The notes beneath the pieces were generated by a model. That model did not search any database. It worked only from the letters and a program-made list of their open reading frames with translations, and was not told the DNA's origin. The translations under genes were made by a program, and so were the position numbers. A stretch of DNA of 64,000 nucleotides from Phoronis australis. Taxonomy: Eukaryota; Phoronida; Phoronidae. Within the stretch, counting starts at the first letter, position 1, and each line of letters opens with the position of its first letter. The stretch covers positions 387,803 through 451,802 of the forward strand of contig NMRA01000024.1 of assembly GCA_002633005.1 (NCBI GenBank), read 5' to 3'. This document shows positions 10,383 through 23,346 of the stretch, in pieces.

Positions 10383-11911
10383 GTCGGCTAGAATTTCGAG
10401 TACATGTTAGACCCCGTCCGTATTGCACTGATACGTGCTGTAACATACCTTGACGTCACAACTTCCAAATTTACTGATCATCACCGTTGTTTGCGCGACA
10501 ATTTTGAAGAACGTGACAAACTGTTGTTTTAAAAAAGGTAATTTTGTAGAAAATAGTGAGTTCCAAGGCTAGCCAATTTGAATAGGGTCGTCTCCGATTA
10601 CTCGGGACATTCGAATCACAGAGAAACAGATGTCTATGGTGTTGCAACTTGATATTAAAAGGGCACACATGTTAAAACATTTTGTTTCCCCGCCCTGTTC
10701 TCACTCTTGTGATGTAGGTAGGCATGTAAATATTCATAATTTTTCGTAAAGCGTAATTTGTTCAGCTAAGTAACACTAGTCAACAACAATAAATGATTTC
10801 AATATTACGTCTTGGTTAATGTCAAAATCTGACATTGAGTTCGGGTTCACTTACTGTTGCGCCAAAACATTTTTTAACAATTACCTTTAAAGATTACCAG
10901 ACTACAAACGCAATGTATTTGGGTAAAGCTGTCGTTATTCAGGCCCACGAAGCACTTACTATTCTTTCTAAAGAAATTAGTTTTATTCATGCAATATCAT
11001 TTGAAACATTAGAAAACAACGATATGATAATTGAAATGGTATAATTTATTTCACTGCTGAACAGCAGCAAATGCAACTCAGATTATAAAGACGGACACTA
11101 ATTTGTTAGATGCATCAAGACTGAATCTCAAACGAGTTCTATCGCTGTGTAATCTAGGACGACCGTACTGCCGATCATTTTCATGCGTTCGCGTAAATAC
11201 ATATATTACCGTCATCCCTGTCCAGCGTCCATGCGTCCTCGGCTCTATCTCCTTCTCTATCTCTTTCTATGTCGCCAAGCATCTCAAAGAATAATTATGA
11301 AAGTTCATCAGTGTCGCTATACNCCCCCCCCCCCCCCTGAGAAGAGCATGAACTGGCATGAACCGGCTTTGGGACAGTCCTGACTACCTCTATCGATCCT
11401 CAACATTGGTTACTTTTGTTGTTCACGTTTTCAACTGTGTCTTCGGGTTTCCTTGGCTGGTTTTTCGTGAAATTTGGCAACGATATTTTTATTATAGGGA
11501 CATGAATTCAAATTTTGTCCTATGAAAAGATAGTAGTAATGAATTTCCCATTCAGCTCCGGCTCTAAAACAAAATACAATCGGTTGTAACCCCCGTCACT
11601 AAACCCTCAAACGTTTCACTGGAGCATGAAATTTGGTATGTGTTTCTACTTAGGGGAGTAACTGATGCGGTTTTTGAAAAAATCCTACTACTGAAATCAT
11701 TTAGAATTAATTTTAGTTTTTGCGTTTACCTCGATATCTACCAAAATTCCTCGAAGAGTGTTCGTAAAGTTTGGCAACTAAGTTGCTATCATGGAGACAG
11801 CGGCACCTGCCTCGTTTCAGACAGATTTGCCGCCTGATAACAATTCGTGTGTTTGTTTTTGCCGCCAAACTGCTTTAAGAATCATGATGGTGGGTGGCTG
11901 ATGTATTCCTA
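10383..11911. other. Gene-free stretch
   Basis: No gene recognised. The open frame at 10835-11044 has no known similarity. A single N at 11323 sits in front of a poly-C run. From 11440 to 11850 there are weak copies of the degenerate 140-180 bp repeat (AAATTTGGCAACGATA, ATGAAATTTGGTATGTG). Confidence 0.4.
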
Positions 11912-13779
11912 TTAAAGGCATATGCCCCCGACTTAATTTCGTTTTTTGCCGTGTTTATCCATCTCTGTCCATATCAACTTCATTTGTGCTCTTTCCACCT
12001 GACTGGGAGGAGAGGTATCGCGTTAATCTGTGCAGAAAGTGAGGACACAAAGTGTTAACGTCCACGGATTTTGCGATGAGAGTTTCTGACAATGAAATGG
12101 TGCCTACAAAATGCGTCGTAGCCTTCTGGCTACTTTGCAGTTTACCTCGACAATGATAGTTGTGTTGTGCTAGTCGCCGCAGATGAGTAAAATATAAATG
12201 CGTTCCCTTAGCTGCTTTTCAGATGCATTCAAACAATTATTGAAGCCGACCGAGTCTCGACTAAGGCGGCCATGATGTGCACAACATATGGTAATTCAGT
12301 GCTGAGTGAAGGGAAACTACTGAAACAATGATTCGGTTGTAGTGTGATAAAACGACAAATCCGGTGTAGTCATTAACGCAAAACATGATTATTTCTTTGG
12401 TCCTTCGGATGCGCTGTTTGGCGATGGGAAATTGTGTTCGGCTTAAAAATTGGAACTTTCGGGTGCGAGCTGTGCCTTGTCCACGCCCATGACGATCTCA
12501 CAATCGCCGAACCGGGGTCCCCGGACGGTCTCTTCGAGTCAACGTATACTAGCTAGTTAGATAGATAGATAGATACATAGCTAGTTTATTTAGCCATTCA
12601 TAATACAAATAGCCATGCACTCACACAAGTCGTTCCTAGTTGCTAAGCGCATCTTAAAGTGACAAGAGTGGAGCTTGTAGTAGTCGAAAGTAAACAACAA
12701 AACTAAGGTTTTACTAAGACTACGTCAATGATTATTTTAGAAATATCAAACAAGGCAAGGAGGCTTTCAAAAAGCTAAGAAGCCGCTTGCATGAAAGCAC
12801 CTATATCTACACATGAAGTCAGTGAAAAATAAACTAAGAATTTCGTTTCAACAATTTATCTCGCTACATGAGCGAAACATCAACCTGTGTTGAGTATCAA
12901 CAGAATGAGGATTATATATCAATGTAAAGTGTGTACGTGAACAGGGGCCAAATACCTAGCTAGGGCTTACAATACAAACAACCGATGCAATAATGGGAGA
13001 AACTAAAATAAGGTGCAAATTAAGATGTAACCTAAACTTTAACATGGTTGGCATGACAAATGAAAAAAGACGAATGTTTACGTTATGTATATTATACTAT
13101 AAAAAACCACATTACAAAGAAAAATAACTAAAAATACAGAATAAAGACTGGCTAGGTAGGCATGACTGTGTGATTGAAATTCATTACACAGCGCAGGGAA
13201 ACAAAAATCAGAGGCGATAGGTAAGACTCTGATACCCAATAATTTTCAATCTTTTAAAACTTTAGCCGTATGCTGAGATGCACAGATCCTGCGTTTACGT
13301 CTGTAACCCTGAACAATTCGTCAAGTCTAAATTACAATACACGGCGAGGGTCTTTCTTTATTGCGCACTAAAACCGTGGCCTGCAACTCACTTATCACCA
13401 AACTGACCATGCAACTTTCCACGTCACTAGAAACTGGGAACTAACCGGGCCTTCATCTGATTTTAGTCATACTTTCAAAATTCTAAAACAAATCAGCAGT
13501 TGTGAAATTAAACAACGCTTTAATTTGAAAGTGAAAGCATTCGAAACGCCTTTTAATGTTTCATTGGTGCAAAGCCGGGCGATTTTCTTTCTTGATTTGT
13601 CGTAAGCCGAGGGGTGACTTCGCGACACAGTCTTGGGCCGTTGACGTCACAAGCTAATGTTAGCACCTTCGCCTGCCGCCTGGTGTTGGGTAAAAGAACT
13701 GAACGTGTTCTCGAATAGAACTAGTCGAGATGAATTGATGCAAAGTATGGACGTACATCGGCGTTGCTCTTCGTAACGG
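11912..13779. mobile_element. Diverged relative of the TTAA element (approximate limits)
   Basis: Begins TTAAAGGCATATGCCCCC and shares the left-end and right-end blocks of the 9015-10382 element, but the right terminus (about 13779) is decayed and the interior differs in length. Inside is a short GATA microsatellite (about 12556-12576). No transposase frame seen. Confidence 0.45.
12556..12576 (+). repeat. GATA microsatellite
   Basis: About five TAGA/GATA units in a row, flanked by CTAG-rich sequence. Confidence 0.7.
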
Positions 13780-14387
13780 AGCGAGCTTTAGTTGTGGACG
13801 CTGATACGTAATGATCCTGTGGTGATAGAATTGCGCAAAGAACCACTCAAAGTCAAATTTTACGCACTTAAATTAATTAAAAACGGCCATTTTCGATCAA
13901 ACCACTCGCCGTGCAATTAACTTCCTAGTAATAACTAATGCATCTGACCAGGAGCGCGCATCAATAATGAAATATTAAATTGCCTTTTCTCTGAAGGCAC
14001 ATGCCGCATTTTACAACCACTTGGAATCCGCTATTTATCATGTTGGAAGCAAATTAAACCTGCCAGCGAGCCCATAATCCGTGTTTTAGAGTACGAGCTT
14101 CAATACTATGAGCCATCCGCTGATGTCTGTATGTTTCACTGGTAGACGTTTATTAGCACTACCAGATGTTCAAGACTAACTCAATAAAATATCGTTATCG
14201 CGAACTAACAACAGCATCGATTTTGTACTGCAGGCGCTAGTCCTAGAATGCCTGGTAAAAACCTGCCGCTGTTCCACGCTCATCACCCAACGACAGTACT
14301 ATGTGCTTTGCCGACACTGCATTGTTACTGGTTGCAGAATGCTGCATTTCGTCTTAGTTTCAGGTGCAGTCGAGATGGCACTATGTT

Positions 14388-14524
14388 CAGTGGCGGATTT
14401 AAGGGGGTTCAAGGGGGCCACGCGGGTTCCCTAAAATTCTCCCATAATGCATTTGGCACTTCGGGGGTGCGAATATCTAATGGGCTGCCCTACCCCCCAA
14501 CTCAAAATCCTGGATCCGGCTCTG
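14388..14524. mobile_element. hAT-type MITE fragment
   Basis: Left end CAGTGGCGGATTTAAGG and right end, read on the opposite strand, CAGAGCCGGATCCAGG. These imperfect terminal inverted repeats resemble the CAG-N-GCCGGATCCAGG termini common in animal hAT MITEs. Flanking 8-mers do not match, so the duplication is lost or the ends are slightly off. The 116-codon open frame across it is a by-product. Confidence 0.55.
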
Positions 14525-14614
14525 ATCCTCGGTCAAACGCCGGGTCGACTGTAAAACGTCCGAGCTCAAACCAATTCTATTGGCCGGGCCGGTTTTAGTT
14601 TATCAAGACAATTA

Positions 14615-14791
14615 TTTATTGTCAGTGTTGTAGTGGTAAAATTAGAGGTAAGTAGGCGCCCAAAGCCCACTGTCGGTATCACCTTGAGCACTGAACGTAA
14701 CTTACGGTGCGTAGGCGCTACGTTGAAATGCCCAAAAGGTGGTTGGCTGCGCCTACGTGCGCCTACGCCCTACTACAGCACTGTTTATTGC
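14615..14791. mobile_element. hAT-like MITE, copy 2 (with target-site duplications)
   Basis: A 161-bp element (14623-14783), beginning CAGTGTTGTAGTGG and ending CTACAGCACTG, is flanked by TTTATTGT and TTTATTGC (7 of 8 identical). It is the same family as 5332-5489 in the opposite orientation. The two copies share an internal block including AGGTAAGTAGGCGC, and both carry an 8-bp duplication, which supports real, independent insertions. Confidence 0.8.
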
Positions 14792-14885
14792 GACTTGCGA
14801 TATCAATTCTTCAATGAATTAAACATGAGTCGGAGACTGCTATAACATCAAAGACATGCCTTTCAATGTCTCTGAACTGTTCTGT

Positions 14886-14990
14886 GTTCTTTTAATGCAA
14901 ACACCTCGTGGAGACGCAAGGTCACGCAAGACTTCCCGAGATATCGGCGTGCATTAGAAGCACGTGTTCACACTATATGTAGTCGCCAAA
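14886..14990 (+). repeat. Dispersed repeat with GCAAGACTTCCCGAGAT core
   Basis: Core GCAAGACTTCCCGAGATAT and AGAAGCACGTG matches the interior of the inverted-repeat element at 44415-44542 and a relic at 56770-56850. Probably a truncated MITE. Confidence 0.4.
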
Positions 14991-15013
14991 CTTTTACGTC
15001 TACAGTACGCAGC

Positions 15014-15269
15014 CCTGGGGTCTGTTGCATGAAAAGTGGCTTTAGACTTAAGTCAGAAATTTGATCTTGCTCCACACAATCATTTCTGAAAAACAAGTGA
15101 ATCTCACTTGCACAAAAGTGCAGTCTATGAGAGTATGCGCATAACTCAAACTTCTATAAATTGCTTCTTTCTAGGCGCTCATAGTTACTTGGTTAAACGA
15201 TTATTCAGCAATTGTGGAATGGGAGTGCAATACCAAATCTTAATCAATCTTCATGAGGCAGACCCCTGG
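15014..15269. mobile_element. MITE with CTGGGGTCTG termini
   Basis: Left end CCTGGGGTCTGTTGCATGAA and right end complementary to it (TTCATGAGGCAGACCCCTGG). The 256-bp element has no coding capacity. The interior phrase AGACTTAAGTCAGAAATT recalls the element at 62134-62372 and a fragment near 21910-21950. No clear flanking duplication. Confidence 0.55.
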
Positions 15270-18200
15270 TCCTAGGATCGTAAGAACAAGTGACGAGTTA
15301 TTTTTCACAAAATGAAGCGTTTGCTCATTGTCCTTTGTTTACGTTTTACAGTTACTCAGCTCATCCAAGGAATCCAACCTCCAACACTATTACAAAAACA
15401 CTTCGCGCCAAAACATATAAGGAGATATGGATGGTTTTGTCGCGCTGCAGACAATAACATCTGCGCGATGTAGGAACTGTTGCCACGTACCAAATGGAAA
15501 AACATTTATTGTACAGCTTGAAGATGCAAACATTTGATTAATAAACGAAGTACTATGTTAGGCAATAATGACACACTTTTAACGCCCCTGCTGGCGTATT
15601 GATTTGACGCACCTTCTTACTGGTTACCATGTGTGGAATTTTCATATCGAGGAGTTACATATATATTTATGTGCCGCTAACCTACCAATCCAGAAAACAA
15701 TAATGCTTGGAGGGGCTAGACATTCGCAGCCACTCTAGTGATCAATGTCCTCATTTCCGGAAATACAGATATTTGCTGTATTCTTACATTTATCAATATT
15801 GTGTCTAATAAAGTTTATCCCGTATCGTGTCTGTCGCTTGTGTCCCTAACGCCAATGATCGTTTGCATGGAAGGGGCACAATGGGAATTCAACTGTGTTC
15901 CCTAAATTTCCAGCGCATGTAGGCTTTGATAACTCATTGGTGCTACATATATTCCCTTAGGCTTTGTTGTGAGCTATTGTTTGACTTATGACATTTTCTG
16001 ATAGTATATCTGGAAAGTGAGACCGTATTGCAATGAAAACGAATAGGGACTAAGTCATGAAAATAGGGATGTCGTATGAAAAGGTCCCTATTTAGTTTTA
16101 ATGCTACTAAATATTCAACGCATCATTTACTCTTTGTGTGTAGCAAAGCTAACACTTGACATAGCAATGAAGAAAACAGAGCAGAAATAGGACAATCAGT
16201 ACGGTTTGCACAAAGTACACAAAATTAATGCGCAAACAAATCCGGAACATCTTTAGTGGTTATTGCGGTATTGGAACATTTTCATGCAGCCGGCCATAGG
16301 TATAGAGCATTGCGGAAAATCTGGAAACCCGAATTTCGTACGCTGAAAGATAAACATGTTTCTATAAGGTAAATGTCAAATTGATACATTGAAGGTTTAC
16401 AGAAATTACTAAAAGTCAATCGGAGATTATTTTTCTACGTCTGATGATGTGTTTCAACAAAATATTAGATTTTAGCATTACGTAGCTGAGACCGTTCTCT
16501 TTCCCCTTGAATATGCGATTCATTTGTTTTAAGAAAACGTTGCCACTTAAAACCGCCTAGCACAAGTCAAAACATTAACAAACAGGTATGAAATCCTGCA
16601 AGTTTCCGTTAAGCCCGCTTATTATCGTTGTCACGGAGCAGTGGTCGCTCCTTCAAAAATTTGTTTTCGATTCTGTTTAGAAATCACTGATGGCGATTTG
16701 TCGGGAATTGTTATAATAGCATATTTAAAATAGAATTAGCGAATTACAATTTGATCCTGGCCCAACAGCTAAAACGAACTTCGTCTCTAACCTTGAGAAC
16801 TGTCCTGAAGTTGAGGATTCGTCTTTATTTTTGATTATTTTTTAATGTTAGTCCCTTGTTTCTGCTTCAGCAATCGTTGCGTTTTGGGACATCAAAAAAA
16901 CTGCGTATTTACACTATATTTACCACAGACTATCGCTACGGCGATGAATTTACAGAGTCTGGAATGCTCAAAGTTTGTATTACTCTGGATTTGTGTGCGT
17001 GTTAGCCATCATTTCAGATGGTTTTGTTCCGGCAGAAACACCGCCCTATGTAGAGATTATTTTCGTTAATTCCGCAGTGTGTCCTTTTCGTAGAGATATA
17101 TCTTTATTTCTGTGTAGTTACGAGCTCCTTGAGTTAACCAATCGGAAAAGGCACATTTTGGAAGGAAATTTTGTGGTAAAAGACAGGGAAACTGGTCGTG
17201 AAAAGTCGCGTATTTGACAGACACGTCCCATATTCCTCTTTCGTGAGAGCCGGGCATAGGAGTTGCGTGGGAAGAATATTTTAGCACAGGGTGGTTATTT
17301 TCTTTTTACGGTAATCTTCATGCGTCTTTCCTGCCTCACGCGGAGGCAGATGGCAACTATACTTGCTTGGTATTTATTTATACATGTAACAGAGCTGCTT
17401 CGTCGGAAAAGGTTGTTGGCGCCAAAACTGCTATTAGCTCACAGTGAGCATACGACAAAACGACGCGCTAAAACAAAGGCGTCGCGCTTGGATGAAAATA
17501 TCCACTGTTGGTTTAACGGTCTTTTGTTTTCCTGAGGTCTGTTTAAAACATCGAAGAATGAGTCGGAATGATCCTGTCCGTAGGATAAGCGAGGTACCCG
17601 CAAATGCTTTCCGTCGCAGTAACCAAATTGCGTTTCGCTTCTGCTCCTGATTTTTATGACGTACTTGCGCGTGATAGTACTGCAAACGGCGCAGAATAAA
17701 CTACTAGAGACGTTGTCAAACTTTTGCGCATGTTGTGATGTAATGGTTTTGAAGTTTTTCTCTGAATGTCAAGGGTCGTGAGTAATGAAAGACGTGAAAA
17801 GTATACGCTGATTTCTATCGATGTTGACCTCTGTTTTAGGCACTGGTTAACCATGCAAATTACAAGGAAACTTGTGATTTCAAGAAGCAGGTGTCGTCGA
17901 ATGGCTGCGGACAACCACGAACGGTTTGCCTATGTGCTTAAATTTAGAACTGATAGTCTGTCGTACATTGATACTGCGTTGTCAATCTTAAAGATACACT
18001 TTCTTGTATTTGCACCAATTGAAAAGTTAACGTTTACGTTCGCTTATCCTTCCTTTTAACTTGCTTAAAACTGGTGGAAACGAAGCGGGGCAAATCGAAT
18101 CTGACAAATCGAAATATATTCACTAACTGAATAGAAATGTTTGATTAACTGCAATCCATTCCTCCTTGTTCTTACAGTGCTTAATGTCAATTTTCATAAA

Positions 18201-20149
18201 AGTGAAGTTCAATGTCATTCAACTCTGTCGGCCATTTTGTTGGTGAACCAACGGAAATTCTGAAATCATTCGTAAAAATTCTTTTTGACTTATGTTTATG
18301 TTTAAAAAGGATGTCACTTAAAGGAGCATCGTTTGGGAATTTGTTGTGACTAAGTTGGTTGCTTTGAAATCAAATAGTATAATTCTTCAGTTAAACGTTT
18401 GCCCACATTTCTTTATGAGTCGGTGCATTTTTACCCCTCAGCCCCAGGGAAGCAGCTTGTCACAATTATAGAAAACCTTTAGGTTTCGGTGCTTATGTGT
18501 AGATATCCAACGTTGATCTATTGTTAGACTTGATGAGGCTCGATTAAGCGTGCTCTTATCTGGCCATAAATAGTGATAAATAATACAGGCCTAGGTTACA
18601 AACGCTTTAAACCGACAAAATAATCTTCGCGATGTTTTTCAGCCACTGTAGGAAAATTACATACTGTCTTTGGTGAACTACTAAATGAAATCACAACAGT
18701 TTTATACGGCACTGACATCGGAGAGATTTGCTGGCTACTGGTTAAATTTCATCTTCATCAGTTAAGGGATCTTCGCATACAACAGACACAGGTTGAATAG
18801 ACAGTGTAAACGCGTCTAGATTTACAGAAGGCTTTGGGGGTAACGGGCTGTACATAACTGTAGAAAATCTCGTTGTGTTCTATTTGTGAAGTTTTTAACA
18901 ATAATGAAGCTGAAACTGTATCATTAATCAAGGCCGCAAATCTGAGACTTGAATCTTGACATTAATTAATGAAGGTCACTATTGCTTGTGTGTGATATGG
19001 TAAGCTATAGTCGTCAGAGGGGTGTTTCAGAATTGTCTAAGCGCAATGCAAATACAGACCGAAAACTGACACTAGTGATCTTCCACAAGTCTCCCAATTA
19101 GTACGTGCTTTTATTTCCTCAATGTTTGGCCACTCAAACAAGAGCCTCGAGGGACATTGGCCCATTGTGAGGCGGGAACGAAGGAGTGTCACTCGCTTCA
19201 GTGACCCTGTTTGGAAAAAAGTAAAACAGGTGGTCTCCAAGGCCTTGACTGGGGTAAAATAATATGATAACAGTGATCCCGATCGTTTTCGCGCACAGTT
19301 TTCATACCCATTCGTTCCTACCACATGTCGAAGCTGTCATCATATAGAGTCGACTTCAGGGTTTCTAGATAGGATATCAGCCCGGGGTTACTCCCGTGGT
19401 AGAGCTATACTGAAAGGGTTACGCGAAGAAAGGATGCCTTTCTTGGCAAACTGCCCTACGAAAGCATACTTTTTACGATTTAATTTTCTAGAAATTTGTA
19501 CACTTTGCGAGTTCGAAACTGTGGAAAAAAGTTCCCTTTTGCAACTATGCAAAATTGTTTGAATACACGACACTTGTTAATAACAATCTTTATCCCGTTG
19601 CATTCGTATTCCCTTCCGTTCGTATCCTCGGAACAAATTTCGACACTCGGCAACAGAACATTGCAAATCTATAGAAGGCTTCGTTATGAACGTTTTTCGT
19701 AAAGCTGTGGTTGCAAATGATGTACTCATTTTTGACAATATAACTTCTCTTCTATATCTTTTTCAGTTTTTATGGGTTACGAATTGAGCTGCCCAATAAT
19801 CCTTGCGAAATGGTTTTAAATTAACCCCCTGCAAAAGGTATTGTTTCTTGAATAAATCTCAAAGAAAAAGTTTTTTATGGAAGCTTCCTGCCAGCGTGTT
19901 TCTTTTCTCGTCCCCATTCTCTAAATGTTGGAGGGTATCCTACGATGCTGCTTTTTGGCCACAGTGAGTAACAAAGAGTCTAATCACGAGCGCACACGTG
20001 AAGATCGACATATCATATTCAACGTTTCCGTTTATTACGAACAGTCTTCAAGGAGAAGTGGTATGACAGCATGAAATCAAACAAATCAAAACACTGCACT
20101 GCTTATAAAGGAGGCTATTCACATAAGGGAGAAACATGCTGAACGTTTC
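15270..20149. other. Long gene-free stretch
   Basis: No gene recognised in nearly 5 kb. The open frames between 16845 and 18059 overlap on both strands, mostly lack sensible splice sites and have no known similarity; chance is the simplest explanation. The 95-codon minus frame at 19037-19324 is likewise unassigned. Confidence 0.4.
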
Positions 20150-20533
20150 CTAAACAGGAACATCGCAGCTTACAATCTCTAGCTGTGGTGATTGGTGTTG
20201 TCCTATTCCCAGCAGTTTTCTCACATTATTCATTTCGACGTAGTCCTGAGCAGTATGACGACATATATTTATACATACTGCGTCTTGATTTGTTGGATTT
20301 GATGCTGTCGTACTTCCTGTCCCTGAAGATGGTTTGCTTGTAATAACCGAAACGTTGGATATGGATGCGTCAATCTTCACTTGTGCGCTTGTGACAAGAC
20401 TCGTGGGTATCCTAATTTCCCAGCCGCAGCTCCCCGACAATAATTCAGTCGAGTACTCTACCCTTGGGATACATTCATAGTACGATTGTCTGTTTATGAT
20501 AAATGTATCTAGTGTATGTATCGTTATATCCAA
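20150..20533 (-). CDS. Unidentified open frame
   Basis: A 127-codon minus-strand frame starting at a TTG just after an in-frame TAA. It is rich in Ser/Thr/Ile/Val with four to six cysteines (SGSCGWEIRIP, AVCINICRHTAQDYVEMN, LEIVSCDVPV). The composition looks more protein-like than its neighbours, but there is no ATG start, no signal peptide and no family I recognise. It could be an exon, a decayed transposon fragment or chance. Confidence 0.2.
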   Translation of the reverse strand: MDITIHTLDTFIINRQSYYECIPRVEYSTELLSGSCGWEIRIPTSLVTSAQVKIDASISNVSVITSKPSSGTGSTTASNPTNQDAVCINICRHTAQDYVEMNNVRKLLGIGQHQSPQLEIVSCDVPV

Positions 20534-23346
20534 ATTCAGCTTTAACGATTAATTTCTTTTGGTTCATTCAACACTCTGAGCTTCCGCGTTATATTCCATG
20601 AGCCTCTTCAATTATGCCAACTAAGCCAAGATACACTCAGTTTTTCTTAGATTTGTATTACAAACACGTAGTTTACAATATTTTATTACAGCTCATACAT
20701 ATAATTTAACACCGGCACGTTGTCAGAGATTTACGGTAAGAGACCGCGTATGATATTTCGAGATGGCCACCTGTTATCCATCTGGCATCATTCAACAAGC
20801 AGATAAAAGCGCCTTTGTTCACGCTCACTCGAGTGCCCGCTTTACACAAGACTAACAAGCGTTATTTGCAATGAATTGTGGACGCTCATAAAATGAAATC
20901 GTTTTACCGTAAAGTGTCGAATTTCTTGTTTTGAATTCGAGTCAACTGATTTTCCTTGATTGTTTGAACTTGCACTTCGCCTTGTTTAACTGGCTAAAAA
21001 TGAAAAACAAAATGGCGCTTCTACTCTCTTGAAATCTATCCCTTGCCATGATAGGACTCTGTTTCTGTTACCAACAAGAACATCGAAGCTATCAGCGATT
21101 CAAGAAAACGCAGTAGAATTTAATGGGGCTGGCCAACCTTAAAATTGCGGATTAGAAAATGGTGCATGAATGTGACTTGACCTTCCGGCTCATTTGGCTA
21201 CAATTCACAATCGGATGAGCGTGGCGATCTCTTTAACCCAAAATGCTTTGGTTAAGAATTCATCATTTCGTTTTTAGCCACCTAAACAGGACAAACCGTT
21301 TTCCAAAAGCAAACTTCCTCTAAAATGGACATTCTACCGTAGACGTTATATTGTTTTAATGGACATTTGATGTTACTTCGCACGTAGTATTCACTTATCT
21401 TAAAAACAACAATTCCATTGATACAATTATTCTACACTGATATTCCTTTTAAACAATGTTGTTGAAATGGTTTTATGGCAAGGTTAAGTCAACAAATATG
21501 TACTTGATCTAACAACTCATGCATTAGTGTCACACAAGCAAGTGCCCGAGCGAACACACTTGTATGGTCGTATTTTCACGCCCACTCATATTTACTCAAC
21601 GAACAAGAAGAATATTATTTACTTACTCTTGACAAAACTTAAAAAATACATTTCGTCAGTTTGAACGTAAAACAACTTAACGTAATCAGTCTCAATAATA
21701 CAGATGATGTAAAAAAAATCTGAACTTGCTAGTTTACGAATTTCGCCTTCACTCTAGGTATTCAGACGGCTGCAGTCCGCTTCTTAACCATATCTGGAGA
21801 GTGTTTACTGAAATTTTCAAGTATTTTAAATCAAGATAAAAGCTGACGTGAGCTGTGTTTTTACATGTGACATACTTTTTCATAAATCAAACGAATCCTT
21901 CAACGCAGAGTCAGTTTCATGAAAGTGACTTAATAGACTTAAGTGAGAATTTTTGTCTTCGCTCCTTAGCAATTTGCGCAAATCTAATTTTATCTCTTTT
22001 CAGCTTAGTGTCTGTAAAATACCCTAGAGACCTACTTTATCAGACTGTTTGTACATTGATCAACTGTGATTTGTTAGCAATTACATTTGAAAAGTTTTAT
22101 TTAAGAGGAGCAAAGAATAAGAAGCAGAAAATTCTCCTCAACTTCGGCTGTACTAGTTACTTGGGGGAAGTCTCGGGAACATCTTGATTGGATACTCGGA
22201 ATTCTTGGTGTTTGACAATAACAATACTCGCGTCGTTGTAAAAATATATTATGGATGAGTACGTAATACTGTTACAACAATGCGTCATGTAAGCTTTATA
22301 AACTTAGGAATATAGGATAACAATCTCGACATAAGTAGCGTTTTTTTATAAATTAAACTACAACATCAACGGTATAACAAGCACTGCATTTTGACTTAGA
22401 GGTAGCACTTAAACTTAAGTGGTAAAACCTTAACAAGACTTAAAATAAATTAAGTGATATATCACATGGGACACCAATTCATAGATGTGGCAGCGTCATC
22501 CTCTCATTTTTTACAGCCCGGGACAGTTGCCCTTAGTAAAGTACCATTTTCTGTCTCATTGTGGTCCAAATTAAAAGAAAATTTCACGCCATGTTTCGAT
22601 TAGGCAAACAATAAGAATTTTGTAACAGAATTTACGTATTTGGTTCCTCTCTAGTTTCTAGGTCCCCATGAGGACAATGCTAATGTCGCATATTTAGAAT
22701 TCAGCAACATTTTTTACTGAGTCGGTGAACTGACAAATCGTGGGCAATGGACACATTGACACTCGTGGATACACTAGCCAAACAACTGAAGTTCTTTACG
22801 GGTAATAGTAATGCTTTTGGATTTAATCAGTTTCCCAATTTAGCAAATATTTGCGAAAAAGTAGGTTGACCAATTCGTCACTTCTAGTGGTCTCCGACTT
22901 TGAGAAACAGGCAATCACCGACTGCATAGCGCCTGATATTAAATGGATGAAACTGGTTCTCAAAATCAGGAACTACCAAAAGTGACTTACCATAGTAGAA
23001 GCCTTGTGATGTCATAACGCTCGCTAAAATGTCAGTGTCTACATGACAACTCCTGATGCTTCGTTTGGTGTATCTGTGGACAATTTTGCAATCTTGAAAC
23101 TTTTGTACATCTTTCTTTTACAAACTCAAGTGTTATTTTGTAAACTTCATCTCTTAAATCAGTACAGGGGCCCAGTGACGCACATTATTCTGCGACTGAT
23201 CATCCCAGATGAGCGTACTCCTCCAACTGCAAGTTTGTTGTAATGGTGTGGGTGATCGTCGGAACCATCTTGCCCGAAATCTGCACCCGTGATTCTTAAG
23301 AGGGTGTCGGAGATCACTTACAGACCACATCGTTTAGTTTAAAATT
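20534..23346. other. Gene-free stretch 3' of the ATOH8-like gene
   Basis: No gene recognised. Near 21910-21950 is a fragment (GTCAGTTTCATGAAAGTGAC) resembling the MITE at 15014-15269. The 3' untranslated region of the minus-strand bHLH gene should lie at the right edge, but no clear polyadenylation signal could be fixed. Confidence 0.4.

Noticed and set aside
14248-14845. Plus-strand frames of 116 and 70 codons
   Set aside because: They run through two hAT-type MITEs and show no protein family features.
16845-18059. Cluster of overlapping open frames on both strands
   Set aside because: No similarity, frames conflict with one another, and codon composition is not distinctive; best explained by locally lower stop density.
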